DNA of 46,908 nucleotides, from contig JAIPAJ010000006.1 in assembly GCA_021740125.1 (NCBI GenBank), positions 1 to 46,908 on the forward strand. Reading direction: 5' to 3'. Below the pieces are notes generated by a model, which had not been told where the DNA came from, did not search any database, and was given only the letters and a program-made list of their open reading frames with translations. The DNA is from Leadbetterella sp. (GTDB taxonomy: Bacteria > Bacteroidota > Bacteroidia > Cytophagales > Spirosomataceae). A program made the position numbers and the translations under genes. Shown here one piece after another: positions 8,383-17,167 of the stretch; positions within the stretch are counted from its first letter, which is position 1; each line of letters begins with the position of its first letter.

Positions 8383-9459
8383 ATGAAAAATCTCAGCTTG
8401 AAAATTATCAGTATTATATTGCTGCCCATACAATTTATTCTTTTTAAAATTATTACTTCCAATGAAGAATGGGTAGAATACTATTATTCAAGAGGTTTTT
8501 TTAAGATAGTCTCTCGGTTTTTAAGAATAATAACCAGTTGGACAAGTATTTCTATTGGCTTAATTTTGGTCTATTTTTTAAGTGCTTGTTTAGTTTATTT
8601 TATTATCAAAACCATTTTTAAAATAAAAAAAAAGGAAGTTTCAATTAGGCAAATCGTAATAAACTTTTTGGCATACATTTCCCCAATTTATTTATTTTTT
8701 ATGCTCACGTGGGGGTTGTCCTATCACAAAAAGCCTTTAGAAAGAATTTTAAATTTGAATACTAAAAATATTAGAAATCAAGAAGTTATAGGTCTTTGTA
8801 AAGAGTTGATAGACTCTATAAATGTCACAAGATCAAGGATATCAGAATCAAATCTTATGGACTTGACTTTCGAAAAAGTATTTGAGTTCGCACCAACTGG
8901 GTATAGAAATTTACAGGCTCATTATCCTTTTCTGACCTACAAAACCCCATCCATTAAAAAGGCTTCAGGGAGCGACCTTTTGGCCTATATGAGTACGAGT
9001 GGTGTGTATATGTTCCCAACTGGCGAGGCGAACGTCAATACAAACAACATGATTTACGACACACCGTATGTAACCACCCACGAAATAGCACATCAGCTAG
9101 GTTTTGCATCCGAAGAAGAAGCTAATTATTTGGCCTATTTATCCTGTAAAAACAACCCAGACCTGGTTTTTCAATATTCGGCCTATTATGGAACAGTTTT
9201 TAGGGCATTGAATAAAGTTTGGGAAATAGATAGCACCTATTCAAAAACGCTTTTTGATAAATTAAGTCCAGAAGTAAAAGCCGACCGAGAAAAAGAAAGA
9301 CAAGTTTGGAAAAAATTCAGAAATCCTATCCAAGTTTATGTGGTTAGTCCTTTTTATGATCTATTTCTAAAATCCAACGGCCAGGAACAAGGCTCACGAA
9401 GCTACGATTTGGTGATAGATTTGATGGTGGCGGAACGGAGGAAGGGTTTGAAAAAATAG
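8383..9459 (+). CDS. DUF3810 family membrane protein with HExxH motif
   Basis: This 358-residue protein has three hydrophobic N-terminal segments (about residues 5-22, 52-77, 92-112) and then a soluble domain. That domain holds TTHEIAHQLGFASEEEANY: HEIAH at 233-237, followed by a Glu-rich segment that could give the third zinc ligand, as in gluzincin metallopeptidases. The layout matches DUF3810, a family found widely in Bacteroidota whose activity I do not know. A zinc peptidase facing the periplasm is inferred from the motif only. The six-base gap to the transporter gene suggests one operon. Confidence 0.85.
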   Translation: MKNLSLKIISIILLPIQFILFKIITSNEEWVEYYYSRGFFKIVSRFLRIITSWTSISIGLILVYFLSACLVYFIIKTIFKIKKKEVSIRQIVINFLAYISPIYLFFMLTWGLSYHKKPLERILNLNTKNIRNQEVIGLCKELIDSINVTRSRISESNLMDLTFEKVFEFAPTGYRNLQAHYPFLTYKTPSIKKASGSDLLAYMSTSGVYMFPTGEANVNTNNMIYDTPYVTTHEIAHQLGFASEEEANYLAYLSCKNNPDLVFQYSAYYGTVFRALNKVWEIDSTYSKTLFDKLSPEVKADREKERQVWKKFRNPIQVYVVSPFYDLFLKSNGQEQGSRSYDLVIDLMVAERRKGLKK

Positions 9460-9666
9460 AGCAACGAAAGTTAGTTCTTAAAATGTAAACTGATTTTGGT
9501 CTCTATTAAAATTTCTGCGGTTTTCCGAGAATTCGGTGCAACTATAGTGACACAGATTGTTTGTTTCATATTATCTTTATTTATGGATGATAAAAAGAAA
9601 TTTAAACCTACTCCACCTTTTTTAGCAATTCCGCCTTTATTTCAAATCCAAAAAACCATTATACCT

Positions 9667-9684
9667 TATTTTTGTTTAATTTTG
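9667..9684 (+). promoter_or_regulatory. Two candidate -7 elements before uvrA
   Basis: TATTTTTG (9667-9674) and TAATTTTG (9677-9684) both match TAnnTTTG. They overlap the most upstream in-frame TTG (9672) of the uvrA frame, which argues that translation starts further downstream. No -33 element is evident. The rest of the gap after the DUF3810 gene (9460-9666) shows no supported gene. Confidence 0.45.
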
Positions 9685-9716
9685 AGGTTCTTACAATTTT
9701 CAGCAAAAACTTTAAG

Positions 9717-12566
9717 GTGGTAGATAAAAAACTCAACGACGTAGAGCTTACAGGACACGAACAAATAGAGGTTTTCGGTGCTCGAGAACACAACCTCAAA
9801 AACATTGATGTAGTAATTCCGCGTAATAAATTGGTAGTAATTACAGGCATCAGCGGCAGTGGCAAATCTTCTTTAGCATTTGATACCATATACGCCGAGG
9901 GTCAGCGTCGCTACATGGAGAGTTTCTCTGCCTACGCACGAAGTTTTATTGGAGACATGGAAAGACCAGATGTGGACAAAATCAATGGACTTTCTCCGGT
10001 AATCAGCATTGAGCAAAAAACAACCTCTAAAAATCCACGTTCTACTGTCGGCACTACTACTGAAATTTACGATTTCCTTCGTCTTTTGTTTGCGAGAGTT
10101 GGAATAGCCTATAGTTATGTAACTGGTAAACCGATGGTTAAACAAACTCAAGACCAGATCATTGAGCAAATATTTGACCAATATACAGGTAAAAAAGTGA
10201 GTATTTTGGCTCCTTTGGTTAAAGGAAGAAAAGGTCATTACCGAGAGCTTTTTGTTCAAATATCCAAAATGGGATATCAGAAAGTTAGGGTAGATAATGA
10301 GGTATTGGACGTTTCACCCAAAATGCAGCTCGACCGATATAAAATACATGATATTGAAATCGTTGTTGACAGAGTTTTACCTAAAGCTGAAGATAGATTT
10401 AGGATTAGTCAGTCTGTGGGAACAGCCCTTAAACTAGGAAAGGGTTCGGTGCTTTTATTGGATGAAAAAGGCAATGTGCAATATCTTTCTCAAAACCTTA
10501 CTGATCCGGAGGCAGGCATAAGTTACGAAGACCCTTCTCCCAATTCCTTCTCATTTAATTCACCTTATGGAGCTTGTTCAAGCTGTAACGGCATGGGTGT
10601 GGTGGAGGAAATTACAGAGGAATCTATCATTCCAGACAAAACGCTTTCTATCACGCGAGGAGGAATAGCTCCATTGGGCGAATATCGGGATTTGTGGATT
10701 TTCAAACAGATAGAAATCATCCTTAAAAGTTATAAGTCGTCTATAAGTGTTCCGATAGAAAAGATACCTGAGGAAGCATTAAAAACCATACTTTATGGAA
10801 GCGAGGAGCCTGTTGCTGTGCCTTCAAAAAAGTATCCAGGAACAGATTGGAATACCAATTTTGAGGGAATAATGAATTTCCTCAAAAAACAACAAGATTC
10901 TGATTCAGACAAGATACAGGACTGGATAAAAGACTTTATGCTTATCAAAAAATGTCCTGAATGTAATGGTCAAAGGTTAAGAAAAGAGTCGCTTCATTTT
11001 TTGATTGATGACAAAAACATTGCCGAGCTATCTGAAATGGACATTGCTGATTTGTCAGAATGGTTTGGATCTTTGGAGAAAAGATTAAACGATCGTCAAA
11101 ATCAGATTGCTACCGAAATATTAAAAGAAATAAAGAAGCGTATAGGCTTTTTGTTCGGAATTGGCTTGGATTATTTGACTTTGAACAGGCCACTAAAAAC
11201 CCTTTCCGGTGGTGAAGCTCAGCGTATCAGATTGGCAACCCAAATAGGTACTCAGCTAGTAGGTGTGCTTTATATAATGGATGAGCCTAGTATAGGTTTG
11301 CACCAACGAGACAACGTAAAACTCATTACTGCACTCAAAGATCTTCGTGACCTTGGAAATACAGTTTTAGTGGTTGAACACGACAAAGACATGATGTTGG
11401 AGTCGGATTATATTTTAGACATTGGTCCCGGTGCTGGCCGCCACGGTGGCAAGGTGGTGAGCTACGGAACACCAGAGGAATTTATAGCCAAAGGAGGCAT
11501 AACGGCAGATTATCTGAGTGATAGGGTTCAAATAGAAGTTCCAAAAAAACGAAGAGAAGGAAACGGAAATTTCCTTAGTATAAAGGGAGCAGTTGGGCAC
11601 AATCTGAAAAACGTAAATCTTAAGTTGCCATTGGGAAAAATTACAAGCGTAACAGGAGTAAGCGGTAGCGGAAAGTCCTCATTGATCCATGAAACACTAT
11701 TTCCTATCCTCAATCACTATTTTTTCAGAGCAAAAAAAGAGCCATTAGAATATAAAAAAGTAGAAGGACTTGAACATATAGACAAGGTAATTGAGGTAGA
11801 TCAGTCGCCAATCGGTCGCACACCACGGAGTAATCCTGCTACTTATACTGGCATGTTTTCTGACATACGTACACTTTATGCGGAACTTCCTGAATCTAAA
11901 ATTAGAGGGTATAAACCTGGACGTTTTTCTTTTAATGTAAAAGGTGGCCGTTGTGAAACTTGTGAAGGTGCTGGTATGAAAAAGATAGAGATGGATTTCT
12001 TGCCCGATGTTCATGTAGAATGTGAAACCTGTAAAGGAAAGCGATTCAATAGAGAAACGCTAGAAGTAAGGTTTAAAGGAAAATCTATCTCAGATGTGTT
12101 GGACATGACGGTAGAGGAAGCGATTCCGTTTTTCGAAGTGCAACCCAGAATTAATCGTAAAGTACAGATTTTGAACGATGTGGGCCTTGGGTATATTACA
12201 CTTGGACAACACGCCACCACACTTTCAGGAGGGGAAGCCCAAAGGGTAAAGCTATCAGAAGAGCTTTCAAAAAAAGACACAGGTAAAACCCTGTATATTC
12301 TCGACGAACCAACCACTGGCTTGCATTTTCAAGACATCAAAAAGCTTTTGGATGTAATTCAGAAACTCGCTGATAAGGGAAATACCATTTTGATTATTGA
12401 ACACAATTTGGATGTTATTAAAATTTCCGATCACGTAATAGACATTGGCCCCGAAGGCGGAAACAAAGGCGGCAATATAGTAGCCGAAGGCACTCCAGAA
12501 CAAGTTGCTAAAGTAAAAGGGAGTTATACAGGATATTTTTTGAAGAAGGAATTGGGGATAAAGTAA
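9717..12566 (+). CDS. uvrA: Excinuclease ABC subunit A
   Basis: UvrA is the damage-recognising dimeric ATPase of nucleotide excision repair and loads UvrB on lesions. Two ABC modules are complete: Walker A motifs GISGSGKSS (about residue 44) and GVSGSGKSS (about 647), signatures LSGGEAQRIRLA and LSGGEAQRVKLS, and Walker B segments LYIMDEPSIGLH and LYILDEPTTGLH. Zinc-finger pairs appear as CSSCNGMG with CPECNGQR, and CETCEGAG with CETCKGKR. I chose the GTG at 9717 (949 residues) because the frame has no ATG near the conserved start, the upstream TTG at 9672 lies inside promoter-like sequence, and the GTG is preceded by A-rich sequence. The start remains uncertain; the family assignment is not. 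Confidence 0.95.
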   Translation: MVDKKLNDVELTGHEQIEVFGAREHNLKNIDVVIPRNKLVVITGISGSGKSSLAFDTIYAEGQRRYMESFSAYARSFIGDMERPDVDKINGLSPVISIEQKTTSKNPRSTVGTTTEIYDFLRLLFARVGIAYSYVTGKPMVKQTQDQIIEQIFDQYTGKKVSILAPLVKGRKGHYRELFVQISKMGYQKVRVDNEVLDVSPKMQLDRYKIHDIEIVVDRVLPKAEDRFRISQSVGTALKLGKGSVLLLDEKGNVQYLSQNLTDPEAGISYEDPSPNSFSFNSPYGACSSCNGMGVVEEITEESIIPDKTLSITRGGIAPLGEYRDLWIFKQIEIILKSYKSSISVPIEKIPEEALKTILYGSEEPVAVPSKKYPGTDWNTNFEGIMNFLKKQQDSDSDKIQDWIKDFMLIKKCPECNGQRLRKESLHFLIDDKNIAELSEMDIADLSEWFGSLEKRLNDRQNQIATEILKEIKKRIGFLFGIGLDYLTLNRPLKTLSGGEAQRIRLATQIGTQLVGVLYIMDEPSIGLHQRDNVKLITALKDLRDLGNTVLVVEHDKDMMLESDYILDIGPGAGRHGGKVVSYGTPEEFIAKGGITADYLSDRVQIEVPKKRREGNGNFLSIKGAVGHNLKNVNLKLPLGKITSVTGVSGSGKSSLIHETLFPILNHYFFRAKKEPLEYKKVEGLEHIDKVIEVDQSPIGRTPRSNPATYTGMFSDIRTLYAELPESKIRGYKPGRFSFNVKGGRCETCEGAGMKKIEMDFLPDVHVECETCKGKRFNRETLEVRFKGKSISDVLDMTVEEAIPFFEVQPRINRKVQILNDVGLGYITLGQHATTLSGGEAQRVKLSEELSKKDTGKTLYILDEPTTGLHFQDIKKLLDVIQKLADKGNTILIIEHNLDVIKISDHVIDIGPEGGNKGGNIVAEGTPEQVAKVKGSYTGYFLKKELGIK

Positions 12567-12569
12567 AGA

Positions 12570-13190
12570 TCAAAGAATAAACGCCTTTACCAACAAATAA
12601 CCAGAACCAACAATTAGAAGAGAGCCGACGATTCGGTTCACATTTTTAATGACACTTTCAGTGAAGTAATGAGAAAAAAACTCAGCCAGTCGAACTTTGA
12701 TGAGATCACTCGTGTAGGTAGTGCAAACGATGCTCAGAAATACCGCCAAAGTTTGGTTTCTAGAAAAATTTGTTTTGCTTATTAAAATGCCAACCGTAGC
12801 AAACCAAAAAACAAAAACACTAGGATTTATTCCGTTAAAAGCAAACCCCAAAAGTATATTCTTTAGTTTCTCTTTGGGATTGAGTTTAACCCTTTTCTCT
12901 GACTTCTCTGCCGGTTTTTTAAGAATGGTATAAATCCCGTATGCCAAAATAAAGAGACCAGCATAGCCTTTAGCACTTTCTATAAAAGCGACATTTTGAA
13001 TCAGAAAATTTACACTTAAAAACGCTACCGTCATAAATACCAAATCATTCAATGCTACGCCAGTTGCAAGATAACTTGCAGAAGATTTCCCTTCAGCTAA
13101 GCTGGTATTCACCAAAAAAAGAAAGTAAGGCCCCACCGAAACGGCCAAACCTAAGCCGATGGAGATTCCTGTAAGAATGGCGTTTAGCAT
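12570..13190 (-). CDS. LysE/RhtB-family amino-acid exporter
   Basis: This 206-residue inner-membrane protein has about six hydrophobic helices and the LysE-family N-terminal pattern with a small-residue-rich first helix ending in SVGPYFLFLV. Members export amino acids such as lysine, threonine or homoserine lactone; the substrate here is unknown. The gene converges on uvrA with only three bases between the stop codons, so there is no room for a terminator between them. Confidence 0.85.
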   Translation of the reverse strand: MLNAILTGISIGLGLAVSVGPYFLFLVNTSLAEGKSSASYLATGVALNDLVFMTVAFLSVNFLIQNVAFIESAKGYAGLFILAYGIYTILKKPAEKSEKRVKLNPKEKLKNILLGFAFNGINPSVFVFWFATVGILISKTNFSRNQTLAVFLSIVCTTYTSDLIKVRLAEFFSHYFTESVIKNVNRIVGSLLIVGSGYLLVKAFIL

Positions 13191-13236
13191 CGAAGATTGT
13201 TTAAAAATGTATAATTACCAATAGATTTTTCATTCT

Positions 13237-13244
13237 CAAATTTA
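13237..13244 (-). promoter_or_regulatory. Candidate -7 promoter element of the LysE-family gene
   Basis: The minus strand reads TAAATTTG here, an exact TAnnTTTG match 47 bases before the LysE-family start codon. No clear -33 element was seen. Confidence 0.45.
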
Positions 13245-13285
13245 CGTATTTGTTGAGAATTTTCATGTTATCTTATTTTTAATTC

Positions 13286-14149
13286 TCAATCCAAATAATT
13301 CATTCTATAAGCGAGAGGCGTAATTTTTTTAATGGCTTTAAATTGACGGTTGAAGTTGGATAGGTTATAAAAACCACTGTCAAATGCTATTTGGGAAATA
13401 CTCAATTTATCATTTTGAAGCATTTTGCAGGCGTATTCAATTCTGATATCTGTCAAGAAATTGGAGAAAGTCTTTCGGGTTCTTTTCTTAAAATATCTAC
13501 TAAAAGCCGACTCGCTCATGTTGGCCAATTGAGCCACATCGTCTAATCGAATTTGATTTTTGAAGTTCTCACTTACATGCTCTAACACCTTTTTTATACG
13601 ATCTGAATCCACCTCGTTTCTGATTTGTATTGGGTCAGTTGAGAGAAATTCCAAATCTCTGCTTTTGGCCATATCATCTAATACTTCCAAGAATTTTAAA
13701 AGTCGAGCCATACCCTCCAAATTAAACATTTCAACAAATTTGGGATGAATATTTGAAGAAGTTTCTTTGCTAAATTGTAAACCTCGTTTAGCTCTTTCCA
13801 AAAGATTTTTAATACTATAGCTTTCGGGAGTTTCCCAAAATTGATTGCCAATAAAGTCTGAATTAAAATGTACTACCATTGACCTAGCTCTTAGGTTTGG
13901 GTTGTTTTTCATATACGCCTCGTCACTTTTGTAATAGTGTGGTAAAAAACTTCCAATCATGCACAAATCTCCCGGCTCAAAATCAGTAATACTACTACCC
14001 ACATACTTTTTACCCGTACTTTCCAGCATCAGAATAATCTCTATTTCAGGATGATAGTGCCATGGTGTTGGGAAGTTTGGCCCATCCATTTTAATCAAAT
14101 TAAACGACGTATCAGCAGGGTTTGAAATTTTCAGAAGCTGAGGTTTCAT
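13286..14149 (-). CDS. AraC-family regulator with N-terminal cupin domain
   Basis: This 287-residue cytoplasmic regulator has an N-terminal cupin sensor (about residues 15-120, with PWHYHPEIEIILML and GSFLPHYYKS) and a C-terminal double helix-turn-helix domain (about 190-287). The latter includes RLDDVAQLANMSESAFSRYF and ISQIAFDSGFYNLSNFNRQF. Such regulators usually bind a sugar or related small molecule and activate nearby genes. It is transcribed away from the oxidoreductase-SusCD locus, which makes that locus its likely target. The second AraC protein at 30347 has the same architecture. Confidence 0.92.
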   Translation of the reverse strand: MKPQLLKISNPADTSFNLIKMDGPNFPTPWHYHPEIEIILMLESTGKKYVGSSITDFEPGDLCMIGSFLPHYYKSDEAYMKNNPNLRARSMVVHFNSDFIGNQFWETPESYSIKNLLERAKRGLQFSKETSSNIHPKFVEMFNLEGMARLLKFLEVLDDMAKSRDLEFLSTDPIQIRNEVDSDRIKKVLEHVSENFKNQIRLDDVAQLANMSESAFSRYFKKRTRKTFSNFLTDIRIEYACKMLQNDKLSISQIAFDSGFYNLSNFNRQFKAIKKITPLAYRMNYLD

Positions 14150-14169
14150 GAGAATTGGTATTTTTTTTC

Positions 14170-14177
14170 CAAAAATA
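14170..14177 (-). promoter_or_regulatory. Candidate -7 promoter element of the cupin-AraC gene
   Basis: The minus strand reads TATTTTTG, matching TAnnTTTG, 20 bases before the regulator's start codon. The closeness implies a very short leader. Confidence 0.35.
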
Positions 14178-14184
14178 AAATAAA

Positions 14185-14255
14185 ACTGTCATATAATTAT
14201 TATGCAATCACCTGTTTTTAAGACTATTTTTACATAAACTGTAATTTTACTGTCA
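14185..14255. promoter_or_regulatory. ACTGTMA repeats in the divergent AraC/oxidoreductase region
   Basis: The heptamer ACTGTCA or ACTGTAA occurs at 14185-14191, 14238-14244 and 14249-14255 in the same direction. The last two start 11 bases apart, about one helical turn, as expected for the direct-repeat half-sites of AraC proteins. They lie between the AraC gene and the locus it probably controls. Binding is inferred; the region is AT-rich and chance repeats are possible. Confidence 0.4.
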
Positions 14256-14307
14256 AAATATCACCACAATAAGCATCTGTTTAGTAGTTTTTGATAAATC
14301 TAAACCC

Positions 14308-14315
14308 TATTTTTG
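14308..14315 (+). promoter_or_regulatory. Candidate -7 promoter element of the first oxidoreductase gene
   Basis: TATTTTTG matches TAnnTTTG 53 bases before the ATG at 14369 and 52 bases downstream of the ACTGTMA direct repeats. That placing suits an activator-dependent promoter with a poor -33 element. Confidence 0.45.
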
Positions 14316-14368
14316 TTAAAATTCTTATATAAAATAATATTATAATAAGAGAAATTCAACCTTTGAAT

Positions 14369-15526
14369 ATGAAAAAACAACAGGATAGGAGAAGTTTTTT
14401 GCGAGAAACTTCGTTGAAATTGTCGGGTTTCGGCATGCTACCATTTGTGGGAGATTTTGAGTCTAAGCCTAAATTTTACACTGAAAAAGCCCCGATATTT
14501 GTTAAAAACCTAACACCCAAAATAAAGTTTGGAGTTATAGGTATCAACCACGGTCACATATACTCCATGGCTAATGCTATTATTAGAGGAGGGGGAGAAA
14601 TGGTCGGCTTTTATGCAAAAGAAAATGATTTAGCCTCCGACTTCACGAAGCGATTCCCGAACGCTCCTCGTGTAAACAATGAAAATATTCTTCTAGATAA
14701 CAAAGAGATTCATCTTATACTGAGCTCGGCCATTCCAAGCGAAAGAGCAGCCATTGGCATTAAAGCCATGAAGGCAGGTAAAGACTATATGGTAGACAAG
14801 CCTGGGCTTACCGATCTCAAACAACTCAAAGAAGTTAGAAAAGTTCAGAAAGAAACAGGTCGTATTTTCTCCATAGTCTATAGCGAGAGATTCGAAAACC
14901 GAGCGACCGAAAAAGCCAGTGAGTTGGTAAAAGCTGGTGCAATTGGAAAAGTATTGCAGACCATCGGTATGGGACCACATAGAATGAACCCAAAGACTCG
15001 GCCTGAATGGTTTTTTGAAAAGAAATATTTTGGAGGAATAATTACAGATATTGCCTCTCACCAGTTTGACCAATTTTTGCATTTTACGGGATCTACCGAA
15101 GCCCAGGTTGTGGCTTCTCAAGTTGGAAATTTTAATAATAAACAATATGCTACTTTCGAGGACTTTGGTGATGTAATGCTCAAAGGTAACCAGGGAATGG
15201 GTTATATACGCGTGGACTGGTTTACACCTGATGGTCTCAAAACTTGGGGAGATGGTAGATTGACGATTCTTGGTACAGAAGGTTTTATAGAAATCAGGAA
15301 AAACATAGATATAGCCAGAAAGGACATTGGAAACCACCTTTATATGGCGAACAACAAAGAGACAGCCTACTTCGACTGCAGTGAGTATCCACTTTCTTAC
15401 GGAGAAAAACTTGTAAACGACGTGGTTAACCGTGCAGAAACCGCCATGACCCAGGACCATTGTTTCTTGGCCATGGAACTCGCCCTAAAGGCCCAAAGTA
15501 AAGCTCAAAAAATAGAAATCGTTTAA
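14369..15526 (+). CDS. Gfo/Idh/MocA-family oxidoreductase with Tat-like signal
   Basis: This 385-residue protein belongs to the NAD(P)-dependent Gfo/Idh/MocA dehydrogenases that oxidise or reduce sugars and inositols. I start it at the ATG 14369 rather than a TTG two codons earlier, giving MKKQQDRRSFLRETSLKL, a twin-arginine signal that would export the folded protein. The Rossmann fold begins near residue 52 with KFGVIGINHGH, an unusual loop lacking GxGxxG. The family lysine is in MVDKPGLTD (K144), and DIASHQFDQF is the D-x-x-x-H type active-site segment. It is the first gene after the divergent AraC regulator, and 17 bases separate it from the next oxidoreductase, so they are an operon. Substrate unknown. 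Confidence 0.88.
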   Translation: MKKQQDRRSFLRETSLKLSGFGMLPFVGDFESKPKFYTEKAPIFVKNLTPKIKFGVIGINHGHIYSMANAIIRGGGEMVGFYAKENDLASDFTKRFPNAPRVNNENILLDNKEIHLILSSAIPSERAAIGIKAMKAGKDYMVDKPGLTDLKQLKEVRKVQKETGRIFSIVYSERFENRATEKASELVKAGAIGKVLQTIGMGPHRMNPKTRPEWFFEKKYFGGIITDIASHQFDQFLHFTGSTEAQVVASQVGNFNNKQYATFEDFGDVMLKGNQGMGYIRVDWFTPDGLKTWGDGRLTILGTEGFIEIRKNIDIARKDIGNHLYMANNKETAYFDCSEYPLSYGEKLVNDVVNRAETAMTQDHCFLAMELALKAQSKAQKIEIV

Positions 15527-15543
15527 ATAATCAATATTCAATC

Positions 15544-16929
15544 ATGGAAAGAAGAGAATTTTTAAATAAGACCTTAAAAACTGCTGCATTTGGAATTGCG
15601 ATGCCCACCATTGTGCCATCTTCGGTTTTTGGTAAAAACGCCCCTAGCAATAAAGTGAATATTGGACAAATTGGCTGCGGAAGAATTGCAAGGGATCATG
15701 ATTTGGCCAGCACCTTGAAACACGATTCTGCCAGAATAATGGCGGCTTGCGATGTAGATAGAAACAGGCTCGAAGATGGTAAAAAGCTAATTGATGGTTA
15801 TTATTCAAAAAATACGGGTAATGATAAATACATGGACACCAAAATGTATGACGATTATCGTGAAATGTTGTTGAACAAAGATATAGATGCAGTAATGATC
15901 AGCACGCCCGACCATTGGCACTCACAACCAGCCATGGAAGCTGCTTTGGCAGGAAAGCATATTTATTTACAAAAACCAACTTCTTTGACCATCTCTGAAG
16001 GTAGGCAATTGGCTCATATCGTAAACAAAACGGGTGTGGTTTTTCAAGTTGGGACTCAGCAGAGATCTTCTCCACAATTCAGAATAGCTGCGGAGTTGGT
16101 ACGAAATGGTAGAATAGGAAAATTGCATACCGTAAAAATTGGTTTACCCGGTGATCCTGCAGGCCCTGCAGCTCCTGAAATGCCAATTCCAAAAGGATTC
16201 AATTATGATATGTGGTTAGGTTCTACACCGAATATGCCTTATACGGAGATTGGTGTTCACCCACAAAAAGGTTATGACAGACCAGGTTGGCTAAGAATGG
16301 AGCAATTTGGGGCGGGAATGATCACAGGTTGGGGTCAACACCATTTTGACTCAGCGGCATGGGGGATGGACACCGAACTTACTGGACCAATATCGGTTGA
16401 AGCTGTTGCGGAATTTCCAAAGGCAGGGCTTTGGAATGTTCATGGCGACTTTATGGTAAAAGCCGATTATGCCAACGGAATAAGTATGTACACCAGCGGT
16501 GGCTATACCAATGGCATAAGGTATGAAGGAACTGAAGGTTGGATTTTTGTTTCTAGAGGAAACTATGTCGCTTCAGCAAGTGATCCAATTTCTGCGGCCA
16601 AAAGTGCAAAAGCCTTAGATGCCAGTGACCCAAAAATATTGACTTCTGTTATAAAAGATAATGAAATAAAACTACAAGTAAGTGAGGAGCATCACCTCAA
16701 CTGGTTAGAAGGAATCATCAAAAAAACGCCAGTACTTTCTCCAGTAGAAATTGCACACCGAGCATGTTCGGTTTGTTTGGTGAGTCACGTGGCTATGAAA
16801 ATCCCCGGAAAATTACTTTGGGACCCTAAAGCCGAAAGATTTACGAATAATGAGAATGCAAATAAATTGCTCAGCCGGTCACAAAGAACGCCTTACGGAA
16901 CTGATAAAATTTTTGCAAAATCCAAGTAA
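15544..16929 (+). CDS. Gfo/Idh/MocA-family oxidoreductase with Tat-like signal
   Basis: This is a second, 461-residue member of the family. The N-terminus MERREFLNKTLKTAAFGIAM carries the RR-x-F-L pattern of Tat substrates. The dinucleotide loop is more canonical (IGQIGCGRIA, residues 40-49), the family lysine is in LQKPTSLT (K144), and GWGQHHFDSAAWGMD is the likely active-site segment. It shares little sequence with the preceding gene apart from the fold, so the pair may do different oxidation steps or act as two different sugar dehydrogenases. It is probably co-transcribed with the upstream gene. The substrate is unknown; the 3-keto-glycoside hypothesis rests on the neighbours. Confidence 0.9.
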   Translation: MERREFLNKTLKTAAFGIAMPTIVPSSVFGKNAPSNKVNIGQIGCGRIARDHDLASTLKHDSARIMAACDVDRNRLEDGKKLIDGYYSKNTGNDKYMDTKMYDDYREMLLNKDIDAVMISTPDHWHSQPAMEAALAGKHIYLQKPTSLTISEGRQLAHIVNKTGVVFQVGTQQRSSPQFRIAAELVRNGRIGKLHTVKIGLPGDPAGPAAPEMPIPKGFNYDMWLGSTPNMPYTEIGVHPQKGYDRPGWLRMEQFGAGMITGWGQHHFDSAAWGMDTELTGPISVEAVAEFPKAGLWNVHGDFMVKADYANGISMYTSGGYTNGIRYEGTEGWIFVSRGNYVASASDPISAAKSAKALDASDPKILTSVIKDNEIKLQVSEEHHLNWLEGIIKKTPVLSPVEIAHRACSVCLVSHVAMKIPGKLLWDPKAERFTNNENANKLLSRSQRTPYGTDKIFAKSK

Positions 16930-17039
16930 GTTTTTAAAAAATTTTATTATGACACTTTATCGACACTTATTTGGCTATTGTCGTCAAAATCGTATCATAA
17001 ATTGCTTTTTTATTGGAAGGTAAGTCATCCTTGCCGTAC

Positions 17040-17047
17040 TAATTTTG
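17040..17047 (+). promoter_or_regulatory. Candidate -7 promoter element of the first susC-like gene
   Basis: TAATTTTG matches TAnnTTTG and would give a leader of about 120 bases before the susC ATG; long leaders are common for susC genes. A TTG lies 24 bases upstream, a little too far. The same 238-base gap holds two near-copies of a GACACTT-containing decamer at 16951-16970 and a CGACA/TGTCG inverted repeat (16961-16965 with 16979-16983). Confidence 0.4.
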
Positions 17048-17167
17048 TATAAATTCTAAGAAAAGTATTCATTTTCCAAGAATGCTATCTTTTTTTTAGT
17101 TTTTTAGAAGTATAAAATAACTTAGAACATTTAAGATTTTTTCAATTTTTTAACCAATTTTTTAACT

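Noticed and set aside
9496-9723. 75-codon TTG-started frame before uvrA
   Set aside because: It starts with TTG, covers promoter-like sequence and overlaps the uvrA start; no recognisable domain.
14693-15460. 255-codon open frame on the minus strand
   Set aside because: It lies wholly inside the Gfo/Idh/MocA gene at 14369, which has clear family motifs; the opposite-frame product is rich in Phe, Cys and Ser and matches no fold.
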